Positions 25,410-38,600 of a stretch of DNA of 64,000 nt are shown in pieces; the stretch's first letter is position 1; the number at the start of each line of letters is the position of its first letter. The stretch is from NCBI GenBank assembly GCA_024500155.1, contig CM044871.1:35628228-35692227 (forward strand). The letters are read 5' to 3'. The notes under the pieces are model-generated. The model saw only the letters and a program-made list of their open reading frames with translations, had not been told where the DNA came from and did no database searches. Source of the stretch: Chenopodium formosanum (lineage: Eukaryota; Streptophyta; Magnoliopsida; Caryophyllales; Amaranthaceae). The position numbers and the translations under genes were made by a program.

Positions 25410-27156
25410 TTTTTAAACCATATGAAAGCATAAAACATTCAAACATAGCCTTTTGAATCAAATGAACTCAAACACATTCAAACCAATCTCTTAAAATAAA
25501 ATGAAAGTCAAACACATTCAAACCAATTTTTCAAAATTAAATGAAAGTTAAACACATTCAAACAAAGCTTTTTAAATCATATGAAAGTCAAAAACATTCA
25601 AACATAGCTTTTTGAATCAAATGAAAGTCAAACACATTCAAATAAAGCTTTTTGAATCAAATGAGAGTCAAACACATTCAATTATATCTTTTTGAATCGA
25701 AATAAAGTCAAACACATTAAAACAAAGCTTTTTGAATCAAATGAAAGTTAAACCTATTCAAACAAAGCTTCTTCAATTAAATGAAAGTCGAACACATTAA
25801 AAAAAGCTTTAAGACTCAAATTATAGTCAAACACATTCAAACAAATCTTTTTGGATCGAAATACAGTCAAACACATTCAAACAAAACTTTTTGAATCAAA
25901 AGAAAGTCAAACACATTCAAACAGAAGTGTTTGAATCAAATGAAAGTCAAACACATTCAAACAAATCTTTTTAAACCATATGAAAGCCAAACACATTCAA
26001 ACATAGCCTTTTGAATAAAATGAACTCAAACACAATCAAACCAATTTTTTAAAATCAAATGAAAGTCAAACACATTCAAACAAAGCTCTTTGAATCAAAT
26101 GAAAGTCAAACACGTTCAAACAAAGCTTTTTGAATCAAACGAAAAACAAACACATTCAAACAAAGTTTTTTGAATCAAATGAAAGTCAAACACATTCAAA
26201 CAAATCTTTTTAAACCATATGAAAGCCAAACACATTCAAACAAAGCTTTTTGAATCAAATGAAAGTCAAACACATTCATATAAATCTTTTTGAATCGAAA
26301 TAAAGTCAAACACATTCAAACAAAGCTTTTTGAATCAAACGAAATTTAAACACATTTAAACAAATCTTTTTATATCGAAATACAGTCAAACACATTCAAA
26401 CAAAGCTTTATGAATCAAAAGAAAGTCAACACATTGAAACAATTATTTTTGAATCGAAAAAAAGTAAAATCACATTGAAAAAAAGCTTTTTGAATCAAAA
26501 GAAAGTCAAACAAATTCAAACAAAGTTTTTTGAATCAAATGAAAGTCAAACACATTCAAACAAATCTTTTTAATTAAGATGAAAGTCAAACACATTCAAA
26601 CATAAATTTTTAAATCAAATAAAAGTCAAACACATTAAAATAAATCTTTTTGAATCAAAATAAAGTCAAACACAATCAAACAAAGCTTTTTGAATCAAAT
26701 GAAGGTAAAACACGTTCAAACAAAGGTTTTTGAATCAAATGAAAGTCAAACACATTCAAACAAAGCTTTTTGAATCAAATGAAAGTCAAACACATTTAAA
26801 CAAAGCTTTTTGAATCAAATGAAAGTCAAACACATTCAAACAAAGCTTATTGAATTAAATGCAAGTCAAACACATTCAAACAAAGCTTTTTTTAATTAAA
26901 AGAAAGTCAAACACATTCAAACAAATATTTTTGGATCGAAATACTGCCAAACACATTCAAACATAGCTTTTTAAATGAAATGAAAGTCAAGCACATTCAA
27001 ACAAGCTTTTTAAATCACTTGAAAGTCAAACACATTCTAACAAATCTTTTAAAATAAAATGAAAGTCAAACAAATTAAAACTTAGCTTATTGTTTCAAAT
27101 GAAAGTTAAACACATTCAACAAATCTTTTTAAATCAGAAAGTCAAACACATTCAAA
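25410..27156. repeat. 40-bp satellite array, block 3
   Basis: Same satellite family, between the two LINEs. It ends at 27156 within a monomer (CACATTCAAA), where non-satellite LINE 5' UTR begins. Confidence 0.96.
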
Positions 27157-27245
27157 GGTTTGACTTTGCGTTTACTTTTCTCTCTTCTCTTTCCTCCCAT
27201 GGCGATTTGAGCTTGCTGGTTTTCTTTCATCTTGGTTGAGTTTCA

Positions 27246-28846
27246 ATGGAAAAGAAGAAGAAGCAATCTACTCCTAAACCTTCAAATAACTTTAATTAGC
27301 CTTCCAAATCTTCTTTATTTGTGTTGAATAATGATGTTAATCGATTGAATGTTCCTAGATTTTCTGGTTCTACTTCGATTCCAGAAGTTGATGAGGATCC
27401 TGATGAACTTGTCACTCCACCTTCTCATTTAAGTCGATTCTCGGCTGAGAAGATTACTAGAGCTGAGTTGAAAGCTCTCAAGGATTTCCATGCTCGATTG
27501 ATCAAAGCTAATAAAACAGTACTTCAATCTACTGTTCCATTGGATTTCAGAGCTACCCCTTCTGGTTTTAATGCAGGCAGTGCTTCGAAGGATGATTCTA
27601 AGATGTCTGAAGGTAATCCTGTCCTCAATTTTGGATCAGTCCCTCGAATCCCAAATACAGCAGTACCTAGGGTTTCTTAGCGTACTGTTCCATTGGTCTC
27701 TAAGCTCGATTCTGCACTAGTTGCAGACCCGATTACTTTGGAAAGTGTTGATCCACAGTCTGATACTATTCCTGCTGCTATGCCAGGGTCTGCTAAGCTC
27801 ACAGCCAAGGGCTCTACCCTCTCTTTTGTGGCTCCTGTAATCAAAGTTGGCAAATATGTTGCCCAATTACAGCAGGCTGACATTATTGTAGGTAATCTCA
27901 AGTGGAAGAACTCTGTAGTTTTTTTATGTAATAGGTTATTATCCTACTATTGCTGCTGTTCATAGATATATTGCTGAGAATTGGAGGGATGTAGCTAAAC
28001 CAGATGTGTTTTGGCATGATTATGGCTATTTTCTGATTAAAATGCAAAATTCTGATGATATGAATGTTATTCTTAGTGCTAGTCCACATATGTTCTTTGG
28101 TAAGGCAGCTGTTGTTAAGCCTTGGTCTGAGAAATTTGATTTTCATGCTGAGGTTTTGAGAACTGTTCCTATATGGGTTAAGTTACCTAACTTACCTCTG
28201 CTAGGGTGTGGACACTTTGAGCAAATTGGGAAGTGTCTTAGGAGTCCCTATATGTGCTGATGAATGTACTTCAAAACAGTTGAGGGTCTCTTTTGCTAGG
28301 TTGCTCATTAAAGTTGATGTAACCAAGGCTTTGCCCAAGGCTATCTGGTTTGAGAGTCCAGATGGTGTTTTGATTGAATAAAAACTTGTTTTTGAATGGA
28401 CACCCCCTTTTTGCAGCAAGTGTAACAAAGTGGGCCATTACTGTACTATTCCTAGGAAGACTAAGCCTCAAAAGAAGCAGGTAGCTTCTAAGGAGCAGCC
28501 TTAGCAGCAAGCAAAGGTTTGGGTTGCTAAGCCCCAACCTGCCACTGTTCCTGCACCTATGCCTAGTGTGCCTGAATCTGGGGGTAATGGTACTGTTCAT
28601 AATGATGGCGTTTTAACTCCTGCCCTAACTACTTTGCAAGCTAATTCTGATAATGATTGGAGAGTGGTGTGAAGGAAACATAGAAGTCATAGTAATCCTC
28701 CTATTTTTACTAATGTTTCTAATTCTAATACTTATGCTTCTTTGATTAAGGATGGTGATGGTGCTGAAGATTTTGTTCCTATCGGGGGTGATGGTAATCC
28801 CCCTCTGGGGTCATGGTTATCCTATCTTGGAATATCAGGGGTCTAA
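27246..28846 (+). pseudogene. LINE ORF1 (DUF4283-like plus CCHC), broken
   Basis: The start MEKKKKQ at 27246 follows the 5' UTR. TAG codons fall at about 27297 and 27678, with frameshifts near 27920 and 28205. In pieces it encodes a Ser/Pro/Asp-rich N-terminus and then a DUF4283-like region (about 27870-28330, including PVWVKLPNLPL-type sequence with Ile in place of the first Val and a YFLIKMQN segment). A zinc knuckle CSKCNKVGHYC lies at 28412-28444, followed by a Gln/Lys/Pro-rich tail. ORF1 of plant L1 elements binds element RNA. It overlaps the ORF2 start at 28813, matching the stop/start overlap in the other LINE. Confidence 0.82.
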
Positions 28847-30670
28847 ATGATCCCTGCAAAGTAGTTTATGTTAAGAAACTGCTAGCTGAGCAGTTTGTGG
28901 ATGTTATTGGTATCATGGAAACTAAGGTTAAATGTGATAAGAGTGTTAAGCTTCAGAAGAAATTTGGGCCTACTTAGTCTTGGTTTTGTAACTACTCATC
29001 TTCTCAAAGGGGTATAATCTGGGTTGGCTGGTTGCATGACAAGGTTAATCTCTCAGTCCTCTCCTCTCATGAGTAGTTTATTCATGTCCAAATTAGCTCT
29101 AAAGATCTTCAGTATCAGATTTTCTGTACCTTTGTGTATGGCCTGCATTCTATTCATGACAGGTTACCTCTTTGGGATGGTATTTCTAGTCTTGGAGCTG
29201 TTTCTGGGCCTTGGCTTATTATTGGTGATTTTAATTATGTCCTCAATTCTTATGATAGAATTAATTGTAATGTTGTCACTGATTATGAGGTTAATCATTT
29301 CAGAAGTTTTGTTGACAATCTTGATCTTTGTGAAATCAAGAGTAAAGGTTCTTTCTGCTCTTGGTCTAATAAGGGTCATGGTGCTACTAGAACTGCTACA
29401 AGGATTGACAGGGGGCTTGTGAATAAGGCTTGGATAAACAATTATGCTCATGTTGAATCCATCTATCTTCCTCCTCTTCTTTCTGATCATAATCCCCTCT
29501 TGGTTGAAGTGTGTAGATTTGTTCCTGCTAAGGGGAGACCTTTTAGGTTTCTTAATTGCCTAGCTGATCATGTTGATTTTTGTTCTATTGTGAAGAACAG
29601 CTGGCATGGTGTTACAAATTCTTCTGCTATGGTTACTATATGGCATAATTTGAAAACTGGTAAAAATAACCTGAAAAATCTGAACACTAAGTATTTTGCT
29701 AATGTTGATGAGAAAGTTGATATGGCTCTGATCAAGGATAGATAGTAGGTCGTTGGGACTACTAACCATAACCAAATTAGAAATTTATAATACCTAAACT
29801 TACACTAAACTAGTTAGTGGCAAGTAAAGGGTCGAACCCAAAAGAACTAAGTGTATCAATTTGTGCTAATTAGACTACTAGGAAAGCTTGTGAGATAGAG
29901 AGAGGTTCAACTAAACACAACTAAGAACAAATAACTAAAACTAGGGAAAGTGGAATCCAATTACATCAATACATTCAATAACATCATACAATTAGATGAA
30001 AATGACCTTGATTAGGAACGTCAACACATTTAACTCACTCTCGCATAATTAAGCATATTAATTATCCTACTAAACTAATTCACTCTCGTACAACTAGCCT
30101 AGCAAAGGTATGAAAGAATTTAGGCTCTCAACCAACTCACTCTTGCATAATTGAATGAAAGCATAATTAAGAGCATAGAATCGATTAGCTAGAAAGATTC
30201 TAATCCATAGAAGCATCACCCATACACAATAATCAAGAAACAATTTCATACTAATCACAATCAATCATTCAATTCATTAATATAACCTTCATCCAATTCC
30301 CTAGAACAAAACCTAAGCTAACATAATGAAGAAAGACATGGAAAACAAGGTAAAATAAGAATAAAACAAGATTAAACAAATAAACTAATTAATCTACTCA
30401 CATTAATAAACAAAAAGCAAAAACTAAGAATTAAGCAAGAAATAAAGATAAGAGAAAGTTAGAAAATGCTCATTGAATAGATGAGAAGAAGTTCCACAAA
30501 GTTGCTTCTTCAACCTCTCAAAAACTCCATGGATATCCAAGCTTTCTCTCTCTACACTACTCCTAAAACTAACCCTAAGAGAGAGAAAATACAGGCTAAA
30601 CTAATCTAATCTATCTAAAATAATAAAAAAGTTGATTAAAAAAAGTCTTTAGAAAATAACCCCAAAGGGG

Positions 30671-30680
30671 GTATTTATAA
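30671..30680 (-). promoter_or_regulatory. TATA box of solo LTR
   Basis: The minus strand reads TTATAAATAC, with a GC-word cluster about 340-500 bp upstream (31016-31180) and A/T-rich plus CT-rich leader sequence downstream. Confidence 0.45.
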
Positions 30681-31189
30681 TACAAGTTAAATTAAAGAAA
30701 TTAAAAAGAAAATAAAACTAAATAAAACAATTAAAATAACTAAACTAAAAACCAAAAAAAAAACAAAAAAAAAAGATAAAAGAAAATAAAAAGAGGAAAA
30801 ACAAGAATAAACCCCAAGAAAATAAAAACAATCAGACTAATACTTTTGCCCCCCTTCATTTCGTGGCTCTCCAATTCAAACACCATCACCACACATCATC
30901 ACCACCATCAACCATCAACCATCAACAAGAATCATCAACGGTAATCATCAAGCATCACCCTTCATCGAAAATCATCATCAAGCATCATCACATCGCAGCC
31001 GTTTGATTTTCATTAAAAGCCACGCGCGAAGCTCGTGAAATGATTCAGTCAAACCATGGGTTGGTGCGGCCGAACTAAGGGGTTGGTTCGGTCAAACCAT
31101 GGGTGTGTTCGACCACACCTCTTAAAATTACAAAACCTCAAAAGAATCTGACTCGAAACTTCGACCGAACTCCTTTGGTTTGCTCGAAC

Positions 31190-31800
31190 TTGATTAATTG
31201 CCATTTGCTCTGAATTGGGGATGTTGCTTGGGCGATTTGGGGTTGCAATTGGTGGCCGATTGTGGGTGAAGGGCTGGTGGTTGCTGTTGGTGATGTTGGC
31301 TGCGGTTTATGGGAGCAGGGCATTGGTTGGTGATGTTGGTTGCGGTTTATGGGAGCAGGGGATTGGTTGGTGATGGTGGTTCAGGTGCGGCTGGGTTGGT
31401 AGTTTAAGTGGTTTGGTGAATTGAGGTTGGTGTTTGATTGGTGGCTGACAGAGGTGGTTCTTGGTGTGAGGTGAGCTGAGGCGCTGTGGGAGCAGGGGAA
31501 TTACTTGGTGGTTGTTTGGTGTGTTGAAGAGGTGAGTTGCATGGCTGATGGTGGAGGTTGGTAGAAGGTGGTTTGGTATTGTTGTTGTTGCGTGAGGTGT
31601 GGGTGTGAGAAGGAGGAGCAGGGGTTGTTAGTGCGAATTGGTGAAGGGGTATTGGTTGCTGTGGCGGCTTGAGATGGTTGGTGAAACAGGGGGAAATTGG
31701 TGGTGATTGCTGGCGGATTGGTGGTGTTGGTGTTGGTGTTGGTGTTGGTTGATACGAGTTTTGGTGGTTGCAGCAGGGGAGTTGTTGCGGCAATTGAAAA
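31190..31800. repeat. GGTTGG/GGTGTT low-complexity tract inside solo LTR
   Basis: The plus strand is G/T-rich, with many GGTTGGTG words, a GGTGTT run near 31720-31750 and a 45-bp near-duplicate at about 31280-31370. On the minus strand this gives Pro/Gln/Thr/His-rich open frames (for example 31404-31841), which look like by-products of composition and not genes. Confidence 0.7.
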
Positions 31801-34800
31801 GCTTTAACTTCGACCTTGAACTCGAGCCTACACACAAACAAACCCGAGGATAAAAGTGTGAAACCAAGACAAATAAAATAAATAAATAAAAAGGAAATAA
31901 ATAAACTAAATTAGAAAAAGAGAAGTAACACTAAGCTAATAAAAATAAATAAATAAATAAATAAAAGTAAAATAGAAATAAGAGAAATAAAACTAAAACT
32001 AATAAAGACATAAAACTATACAAGTAAATAAAATAAACTTAAAACTAATTAAAACTATGAAAGTAACAAAGAAAAGGAACGAAATAAAATAAATCGAAAG
32101 CAAATAAAATATGAAAATAAACTAGAAACTAATTAAATAAAGAAATTAAACTAAAACATACTAAAACTAAGAATTAAACTAGAAACTTTATTAAAAAGAA
32201 AATAAGAGAATAAAAGGGAAAATAAATACGAAAATAGCTCTAAAACTACTCCCTAAGAGTGACATAAATGTCACTCATCAAAACTAGAAACTATTAGAAA
32301 AATAAACAAAAAGAGAGAAACTAGGAACTTATTAAATAACAAGAACTAAAAACTTAAAATATAAACATAGAAAATAAGATAATTTAAAAAAATTAAGAAA
32401 ATAAGCTAAAAACTATTAAAAACTACTAAATACTCAAAATAAAGATAAAAGGCGAAAATAAGCAAATAATAGAAATAAAGGATAAAAAGGGTTAAATTAT
32501 TGGAAAATAAGCCGGAAAACGACTCAATAAACACCCTAAAATTGACATAAAAGTCACTTATCAGGCTCTTGCTTCTTTGAAAGCTATTCAAGACCAGCTT
32601 GCTGTGGACTATTCTAATTCTGACCTCCATGTTAAAGAGGCTGAAGCTGTAAATATGGTGAAGCATTGGATGTATATCCAAGAGTCCATTTATAAGCAAA
32701 AATCTAGGGTTGATTGGATTAAGCTGGGGGACTCCAGTTCTCACTACTTCTTCTCTGTTATGAAGCACGGGCAAGGTAGAAATAGAATTGATTCTATCTT
32801 CACCGAGGATGATATCCTTTTGAAAGACCCTGTGCTTATTTAAAATGAGATTGTGGGATTTTCCAAAGGGCTCCTTGGTTCTAGTGCTAGCTCTCTCCCT
32901 GCTGTTGATTTGGCCACTATTAGGAAAGGTACTCAACTCAGTTCTGGCTCTATTGACATTCTGACTGCTGTTGTTACCACTTCTGAGATTGATAATGCTC
33001 TAGCTCAGATTGGAGATGATAACGCGCCTGGAATAGATGGTTTCAATGCTGTTTTCATCAAAAAGGATTGGCCTATGATCAAAACTGACATTTATGTTGC
33101 TATCTTCTCTTTCTTTGAGACTGGTGTCATTGCTAAACAGTGGAATTGTACAACAATCACCTTAGTGCCTAAGGTCCAACATCCTTCTTATGTCAAAGAG
33201 TTTAGGCCTATTACTTGTTGTACCATGTTGTACAAGTTGATCTCTAAAGTTCTCACAAACAGAATCTCTAAAGTGGTGGGGACTAGTATTAATGATGCTT
33301 AAGCTGGGTTTATCCCGGGTAAGCACATTGGTGACAATATTCATTTGGCTACTGAATTGATCAAAGGCTACTCTCATAAGTTTGTGTCTCATAGGTGCAT
33401 GATCAAGAATGACTTGAGAAAGGCCTATGACTCAATTGAATGGCCCTTTTTGCAAACTGTTCTAGAAGAGCTTGGTTTCCCTCATACAGTTGTGAATTGG
33501 ATTATGACTTGTGTCTTCTGTTTCTTACTCTGTGATGGTTAATGGTTTTCCTGCTAAGCCTTATCCTGCTAAAAAGGGTCTTAGACAAGGAGATCCTATG
33601 TCTCCTTTTCTTTTTGCTCTATGTATGGAGTACCTTTCTAGGTGCCTTAAGGAGATGACTGGGAATCCTAATTTCAATTTTCATCCTAGATGTGAGAAAT
33701 TAGGTATTACCCACATGATGTTTGCAGAAGATCTTTTCCTCTTCTCTAGGGCTGATTCAATCTCTATTCAGCTTCTCTTGCAGGCTTTCCAGAAATTCTC
33801 TTGTGCTTCTGGTCAGATGGCTAATTTAAGTAAGAGTGAGGTTTATTTTGGAGGCATCTCTGATTTTTATAAAGATCAGCTTCAAGGTGTTCTTGGCATG
33901 AGTCGAGGTAGCTTGCCTTTTGGATATCTTGGGATGCCTTTGTCTTCTAAAAAGCTAATTGTTGCTCAGTGTAGGCCTTTGGTTGAAAGGGCTACTGCTA
34001 GGATTGGATGCTGGACTTCTAGAAACTTGTCTTATGCTGGTAGGTTACAACTTATCAAAAGTGTTCTTTTTGGTTTTTAAGCTTATTGGGCTCAAATTTT
34101 CATCTTACTAAAGAAGATTCTTAGGGAAATTGAATCTAAGTTCAGGATTTTTCTTTGGACTGAGAAGAACACTTATGCAAAAAAGGCTCCTGTCTCCTGG
34201 CATCATATGACTCTTCCTAAGGTGTGTGGTGGCTGGAATATTACCTCTCTTGGTGATTGGAATAAAGCCGCTATTTATAAGATTCTTTGGAATCTTGCTC
34301 ACAAATCTGACAATATGTGGGTGAAATGGGTGCATACCATTATTTCAGCAATAGAAATATTTGGACTACTACTATTCCCAAGAAATGCTCCTAGGTGTTG
34401 AAGAAAATCTTGAGTTGCAGAGATATTATTGATGATATTGGTGGTTGGTCATCTATTATAAAAAATGGGAAAATGAGTATTGCTAAACTTTATACCCGGA
34501 TTCAACCTCAGGTTACTAAAGTAGGGTAGAAAAGGATTGTTTGCAATAACCGAGCTGCTCCTAAGAGTATTTTCATTACTTGGTTAGCCTTGCTTGATAA
34601 ACTTGCTACTAAGGACAGAATTATTAAGTGGAATGCAAGTTGTGATCCTATTTGCCTTTTCTGCCAGAACTCTTGTGAAACTGTTTCTCACTTGTTTTTC
34701 TACTTCTCTTACTCTAAGGCTATTTGGGAACAGATTTTGAAGCTTCTTGATGTGAAAAAATCAGTTCAGCCTTTTCACATTGAACAACAATGGATAATTA

Positions 34801-34998
34801 AGAATTGCAAGAAGTCTAGCAACAAGGGAAGAGTATACTCTATGTGTTTTGCTGAGGCTATTTACATTATATGGCTGCAAAGGAATAGTTTGATGTTTAC
34901 AAGTGACTGTAAACGTGCAGAAACTGTATTTAAAGAAATTGTTTTTCATGTTGCTGTTAGGTGCAATGGAGCTGACAGGAAGCTGCTGCTGCTTCCCT

Positions 34999-35676
34999 AA
35001 TTCTGGCTCTATTTCTGGTTTGCAGTAGCTTTGTTGTTTGGGTGGCAGCTGGTGTATTTCAGTTCTAGCAGGTTGCTGCAGCTGCTCTGGTGAAGCTATT
35101 GTTGTTGCTTGCTGTTGCTGTGTTCTGACAGGAATTTGCTGCTCCCCTTAGTTTCTGGTTCTCACAGGAGCTGATACAGGTGGCTGTAAACCTGCAGGAA
35201 CTCTTTCATGTTGTTGTTCGGTTCAGCAAGTCTGACAGGAAGCCGATGCTGTTGTTTCTGGTTCTGTCTGAAGTCTGCAGCAGCTTGGGTGCTATGTTTG
35301 CTATTTTGATTGGCAGCTGGTATTTTGTTGTTTTTCTATTTGCTGGTAGCTGTTCTAGCTTTTTTTTTTGTGCTAGTTTAGGTTGTTTTTGAAGTTTTCA
35401 GCTGCTGTTCTGGTTTTTTTCTGTGCTGTTGCTGTCTTAGGTGTTCTTGTCTGGTCCTGGCTCTCAGAACCCTTCCTAGAAGGTGGCTTTGAGCTTGAGA
35501 CCAATAGGTGTCCTTGATTCTCTCAAGCACCCTTCCTAGAAGGTAGTTTGGGTAGATTCTTGGACTGTTGGTGTTGGTTTAGCCTATTTTGGTCTGTGGT
35601 GTTTGGTGTTTTTACCGCTTAGCTTTTTGTAAGTTTGTAACTTTCTCTTTTTTTGGCAATAAATTCCATATTTATC
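34999..35676 (+). other. LINE 3' UTR with two hairpins
   Basis: A long T/G-rich 3' UTR with CTG-rich sequence (GCTGCTG, GTTGCTG). It has the same hairpin pair as the other LINE, at 35469-35484 and 35529-35544, exactly 60 bp apart. It ends AATAAATTCC...TTTATC and then poly-A; AATAAA at 35659 could act as a polyadenylation signal. Confidence 0.7.
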
Positions 35677-35687
35677 AAAAAAAAAAA

Positions 35688-38600
35688 TTGTTTTAAATCA
35701 TATGAATGTCAAACACATTCAAACATACTTTTTGAATCAAATGAAAGTAAAACATATTCAAACAAAGCTTTTTGAATTAAATGAAAGTCAAACACATTCA
35801 AACAAAGCTTTTTGAATCAAATGAAATTCAAACACATTCAAACAATTCTTTTTGAATCGAAATAAAGTAAAACAAATTCAAACAAAGCTTTTTGAGTAAA
35901 AGAAAGTCAAACACATTCAAACATAGCTTTTTGAATCAAATGAAAGTCAAACAAATTCAAACAAATCTTTTTAAATCATATGAAAGTCAAACACATTCAA
36001 ACATAGCATTATGAATCAAATGAAAGTAAAACACATTCAAACAAAGATTTTTGAATCAAATGAAAGTCAAACACATTTAAACAAATCTTTTTAGATCGAA
36101 ATACATTCAAACACATTCAAACAAAACTTTTTGAATCAAAAGAAAGTCAAACACGTTCAAACAAAGCTTTTTGAATCAAATGAAAGTAAAACACGTTGAA
36201 ACAAAACTTTATGAATCAAATGAAAGTCAAATACATTCAAACAAATCTTTTTGGATCGAAATCCAGTAAAACACATTCAAATAAAGCTTTTTGAATCAAA
36301 TGAAAGTTAAATATATTCAAACAATTATTTTTGAACCGAATAAAAGTAAAATACATTCAAACAAAGCTTTTTGAATCAAAAGAAAGTCAAACACATTCAA
36401 ACAAATCTTTTTGAATCAAATGTTAGTCAAACTCATTCAAACAAATCTTTATAAATCAAATGAAAGTCAAACACATTCAAACATAGCTATTTGAATCAAA
36501 AGAAAGTCAAACACATTCAAACATATTTTTTGAATCAAATAAAAGTCAAACACATTCAAACAAATCTTTTTAAATAAAATGAAATTCAAACACATTCAAA
36601 CATCAATTGAAAGTCAAACACATTCAAACAAACCTTTTTGAATCAAATGAAAGTAAAAAACATTCAAATAAATCTTTTTGAATCAAAATAAAGTCAAACA
36701 CATTCAAAAAAAGCTTTTTAAATCAAATGAAATTAAAACACATTCAAAGAAATCTTTTTGGATCGAAATACATTCAAACACATTCAAACAAAGCTAAGTA
36801 AATCAAAAGAAAGTCAAATACATTCAAACAATTTTATTTGAATTGAAAAAAAGTAAACACATTTAAACAAAGATTTTTGAATCAAAAGAAAGTCAAACAC
36901 TAAACAAAGTTTTTTGAATCAAATGAAAGTCAATAACATTCAAACAAATCTTTTTGAATCGAAATAAAGTAAAACACATTCAAACAAAGCTTTTTGAATC
37001 AAATGAAAGTAAAACACGTTTAAACAAATCTTTTTTAATCAAAAAAAAGTCAAACACATTCAAACAAAGTTTTTTGAATCAAATGAAAGTCAAACACATT
37101 CAAACAAATCTTTTTGTATCAAAAGACAGTCAAACACTTTCATACATAGCTTTTTGAATCAAATGAAAGTCAAACACATTCGAACAAAGCTTTTTGAGTC
37201 AAATGAAAGTCAAACACATTCAAATAAATCTTTTTAGATCGAAATAAAGTCAAACACATTCAAAGAAAGCTTTTTGAATTAAATGAAAGTCAAACACATT
37301 CAACCAAATCTTTTTGAATCAAATGAAAGTAAAACACATTCAAACAAAGCTATTTAAATCAAATTGAAGTCAAATACATTGAAACAAAGCTTTTAGAATC
37401 TAATGAAAGTCAAACACATTCAAACAATTGTTTTTGGATCGAAATAATGTAAAACAAATTCAAACAAAGCTTTATGAATCAAATGAAAGTCAAACATATT
37501 CAAACAAATCTTTCAAAATCAAATGAAAGTCAAACACATTCAAACAACGTTTTTTGAATCAAATAAAATTTAAACACATTCAAACAAATCTTTTTTAATC
37601 ATATGAAGGTCAAACACATTCAAACATAGCTTTTTGAATCAAATAAAAGTCAAACACATTTAAAAATAGCTTTTTTAATCAAATGAAAGTTAAATACATT
37701 AAAATAAATCTTTTTGACTCAAAGTAAAGTCAAACAAGAATCAAATGAAAGTCAAACACGCTCAACAAATCTTTTTAAATCATATAAAAGTCAAACACAT
37801 TCAAACATAGCTTTTTGAATCAAATAAAAGTCAAACACATTCAAACAAAGCATTTTGAGTCAAATGAAAGTCAAACACATTGAAACAAATCATTTTAGAT
37901 CGAAATATAGTCAAACACATACAAACAAAGCTTTATGAATCAAAAGAAAGTCAAACACATTCTAACAATTCTTCTTGAATAAAAAAAAGTACCACACATT
38001 CAAACAAAGTTTTTTGAATCAAATAAAAGTTATATACATTCAAACAATTCTTTTTAAATAAAAAAAAATTAAAACATAATCAAACAAAGCTTTTTGAATC
38101 AATAGAAAGATAAACACATTCACACAAAGCTGTTTGAATCAAATGAAAGTCAAACAAATTCAAATAAAGCTTTGTGAATCAAATGAAAGTCAAACACATT
38201 CAAATAAATCTATTTAAATAGTAATAAAGTCAAAAACATTCAAACAAAGCTTTTTGAATCAAATGAAAGTAAAACACATTCATACAAAACTATTTGTATC
38301 AAATGAAAGTCAAATACATTGTAACAAAGCGTTCTGAATCTAATGAAAGTCAAACACATTTAAACAATTATTTTTGAATCAAAATAAAGTAAAACAAATT
38401 CAAACAAAGCTTTTTGAATCAAATGAAAGTCATACACATTAAAACAAATCTTTTAAAATCAAATGAAAGTCAAACACATTAAAACAAAGTTTTTTGAATC
38501 AAATGAAAGTCAAACACATTCAAACAAATCTTTTGAAATCATATGAAAGTCAAACACATTCAAACATAGCTTTTTGAATCAAATGAAAGTCAAACACATT

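Larger units (their letters stand above)
29729..32563 (-). mobile_element. Solo LTR inserted in LINE ORF2
   Basis: TGATCAAGG... to ...ACTTATCA, flanked by GGCTC at 29724-29728 and 32564-32568. It contains no coding domain. Orientation is inferred from landmarks shared with the Athila-like LTR: a terminal palindrome at the right end, GGGTTCGACCC near 29830, and a minus-strand TATAAATA at about 30671-30680. At 2,835 bp it is long. A second copy of the terminal palindrome plus ATCA end at 32259-32280 suggests that the last 283 bp are a duplicated or second LTR end. Confidence 0.85.
28813..34998 (+). pseudogene. LINE ORF2, interrupted by LTR and mutations
   Basis: The endonuclease begins at 28813 with the same SWNIRGLND motif. 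It keeps ETK, GDFN, RIDRG and SDHNPLL, but has TAG stops near 28977 and 29073. After the LTR the RT resumes at 32569, with TAA stops at 32841 and 33300, a frameshift at about 33507, a TAA at 34078 and further shifts near 34350. Motif A reads KNDLRKAYDS (Ile to Asn beside the catalytic Asp). The catalytic FADD is FAED at 33721-33732, so the second metal-binding Asp is Glu. The zf-RVT zinc region is at about 34641-34705. The C-terminal frame ends at 34998. Confidence 0.92.
27157..35687 (+). mobile_element. Near full-length L1-type LINE, split by a solo LTR
   Basis: It has a short pyrimidine-rich 5' UTR, ORF1 (27246), ORF2 (28813), a 3' UTR and an 11-base poly-A ending at 35687. It belongs to the same family and orientation as the LINE at 21340. 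An LTR at 29729-32563 sits in ORF2; removing it plus one GGCTC copy (2,840 bp) restores the ORF2 frame. A target duplication is unclear: TTTTAAATCA occurs at 27127 and 35691, but this is a common satellite word and 20 satellite-like bases follow the left copy. Many stops and frameshifts show an old copy. Confidence 0.93.

Noticed and set aside
27127..27136. TTTTAAATCA as target duplication of the second LINE
   Set aside because: The word is part of the satellite monomer and common throughout the array, and the left copy is separated from the LINE 5' UTR by 20 satellite-like bases. It cannot be decided from sequence alone.
31404..31841. Pro/Gln/Thr-rich 145-codon ORF
   Set aside because: Low-complexity translation of a GGTTGG/GGTGTT tract within a solo LTR, with no homologous coding context.
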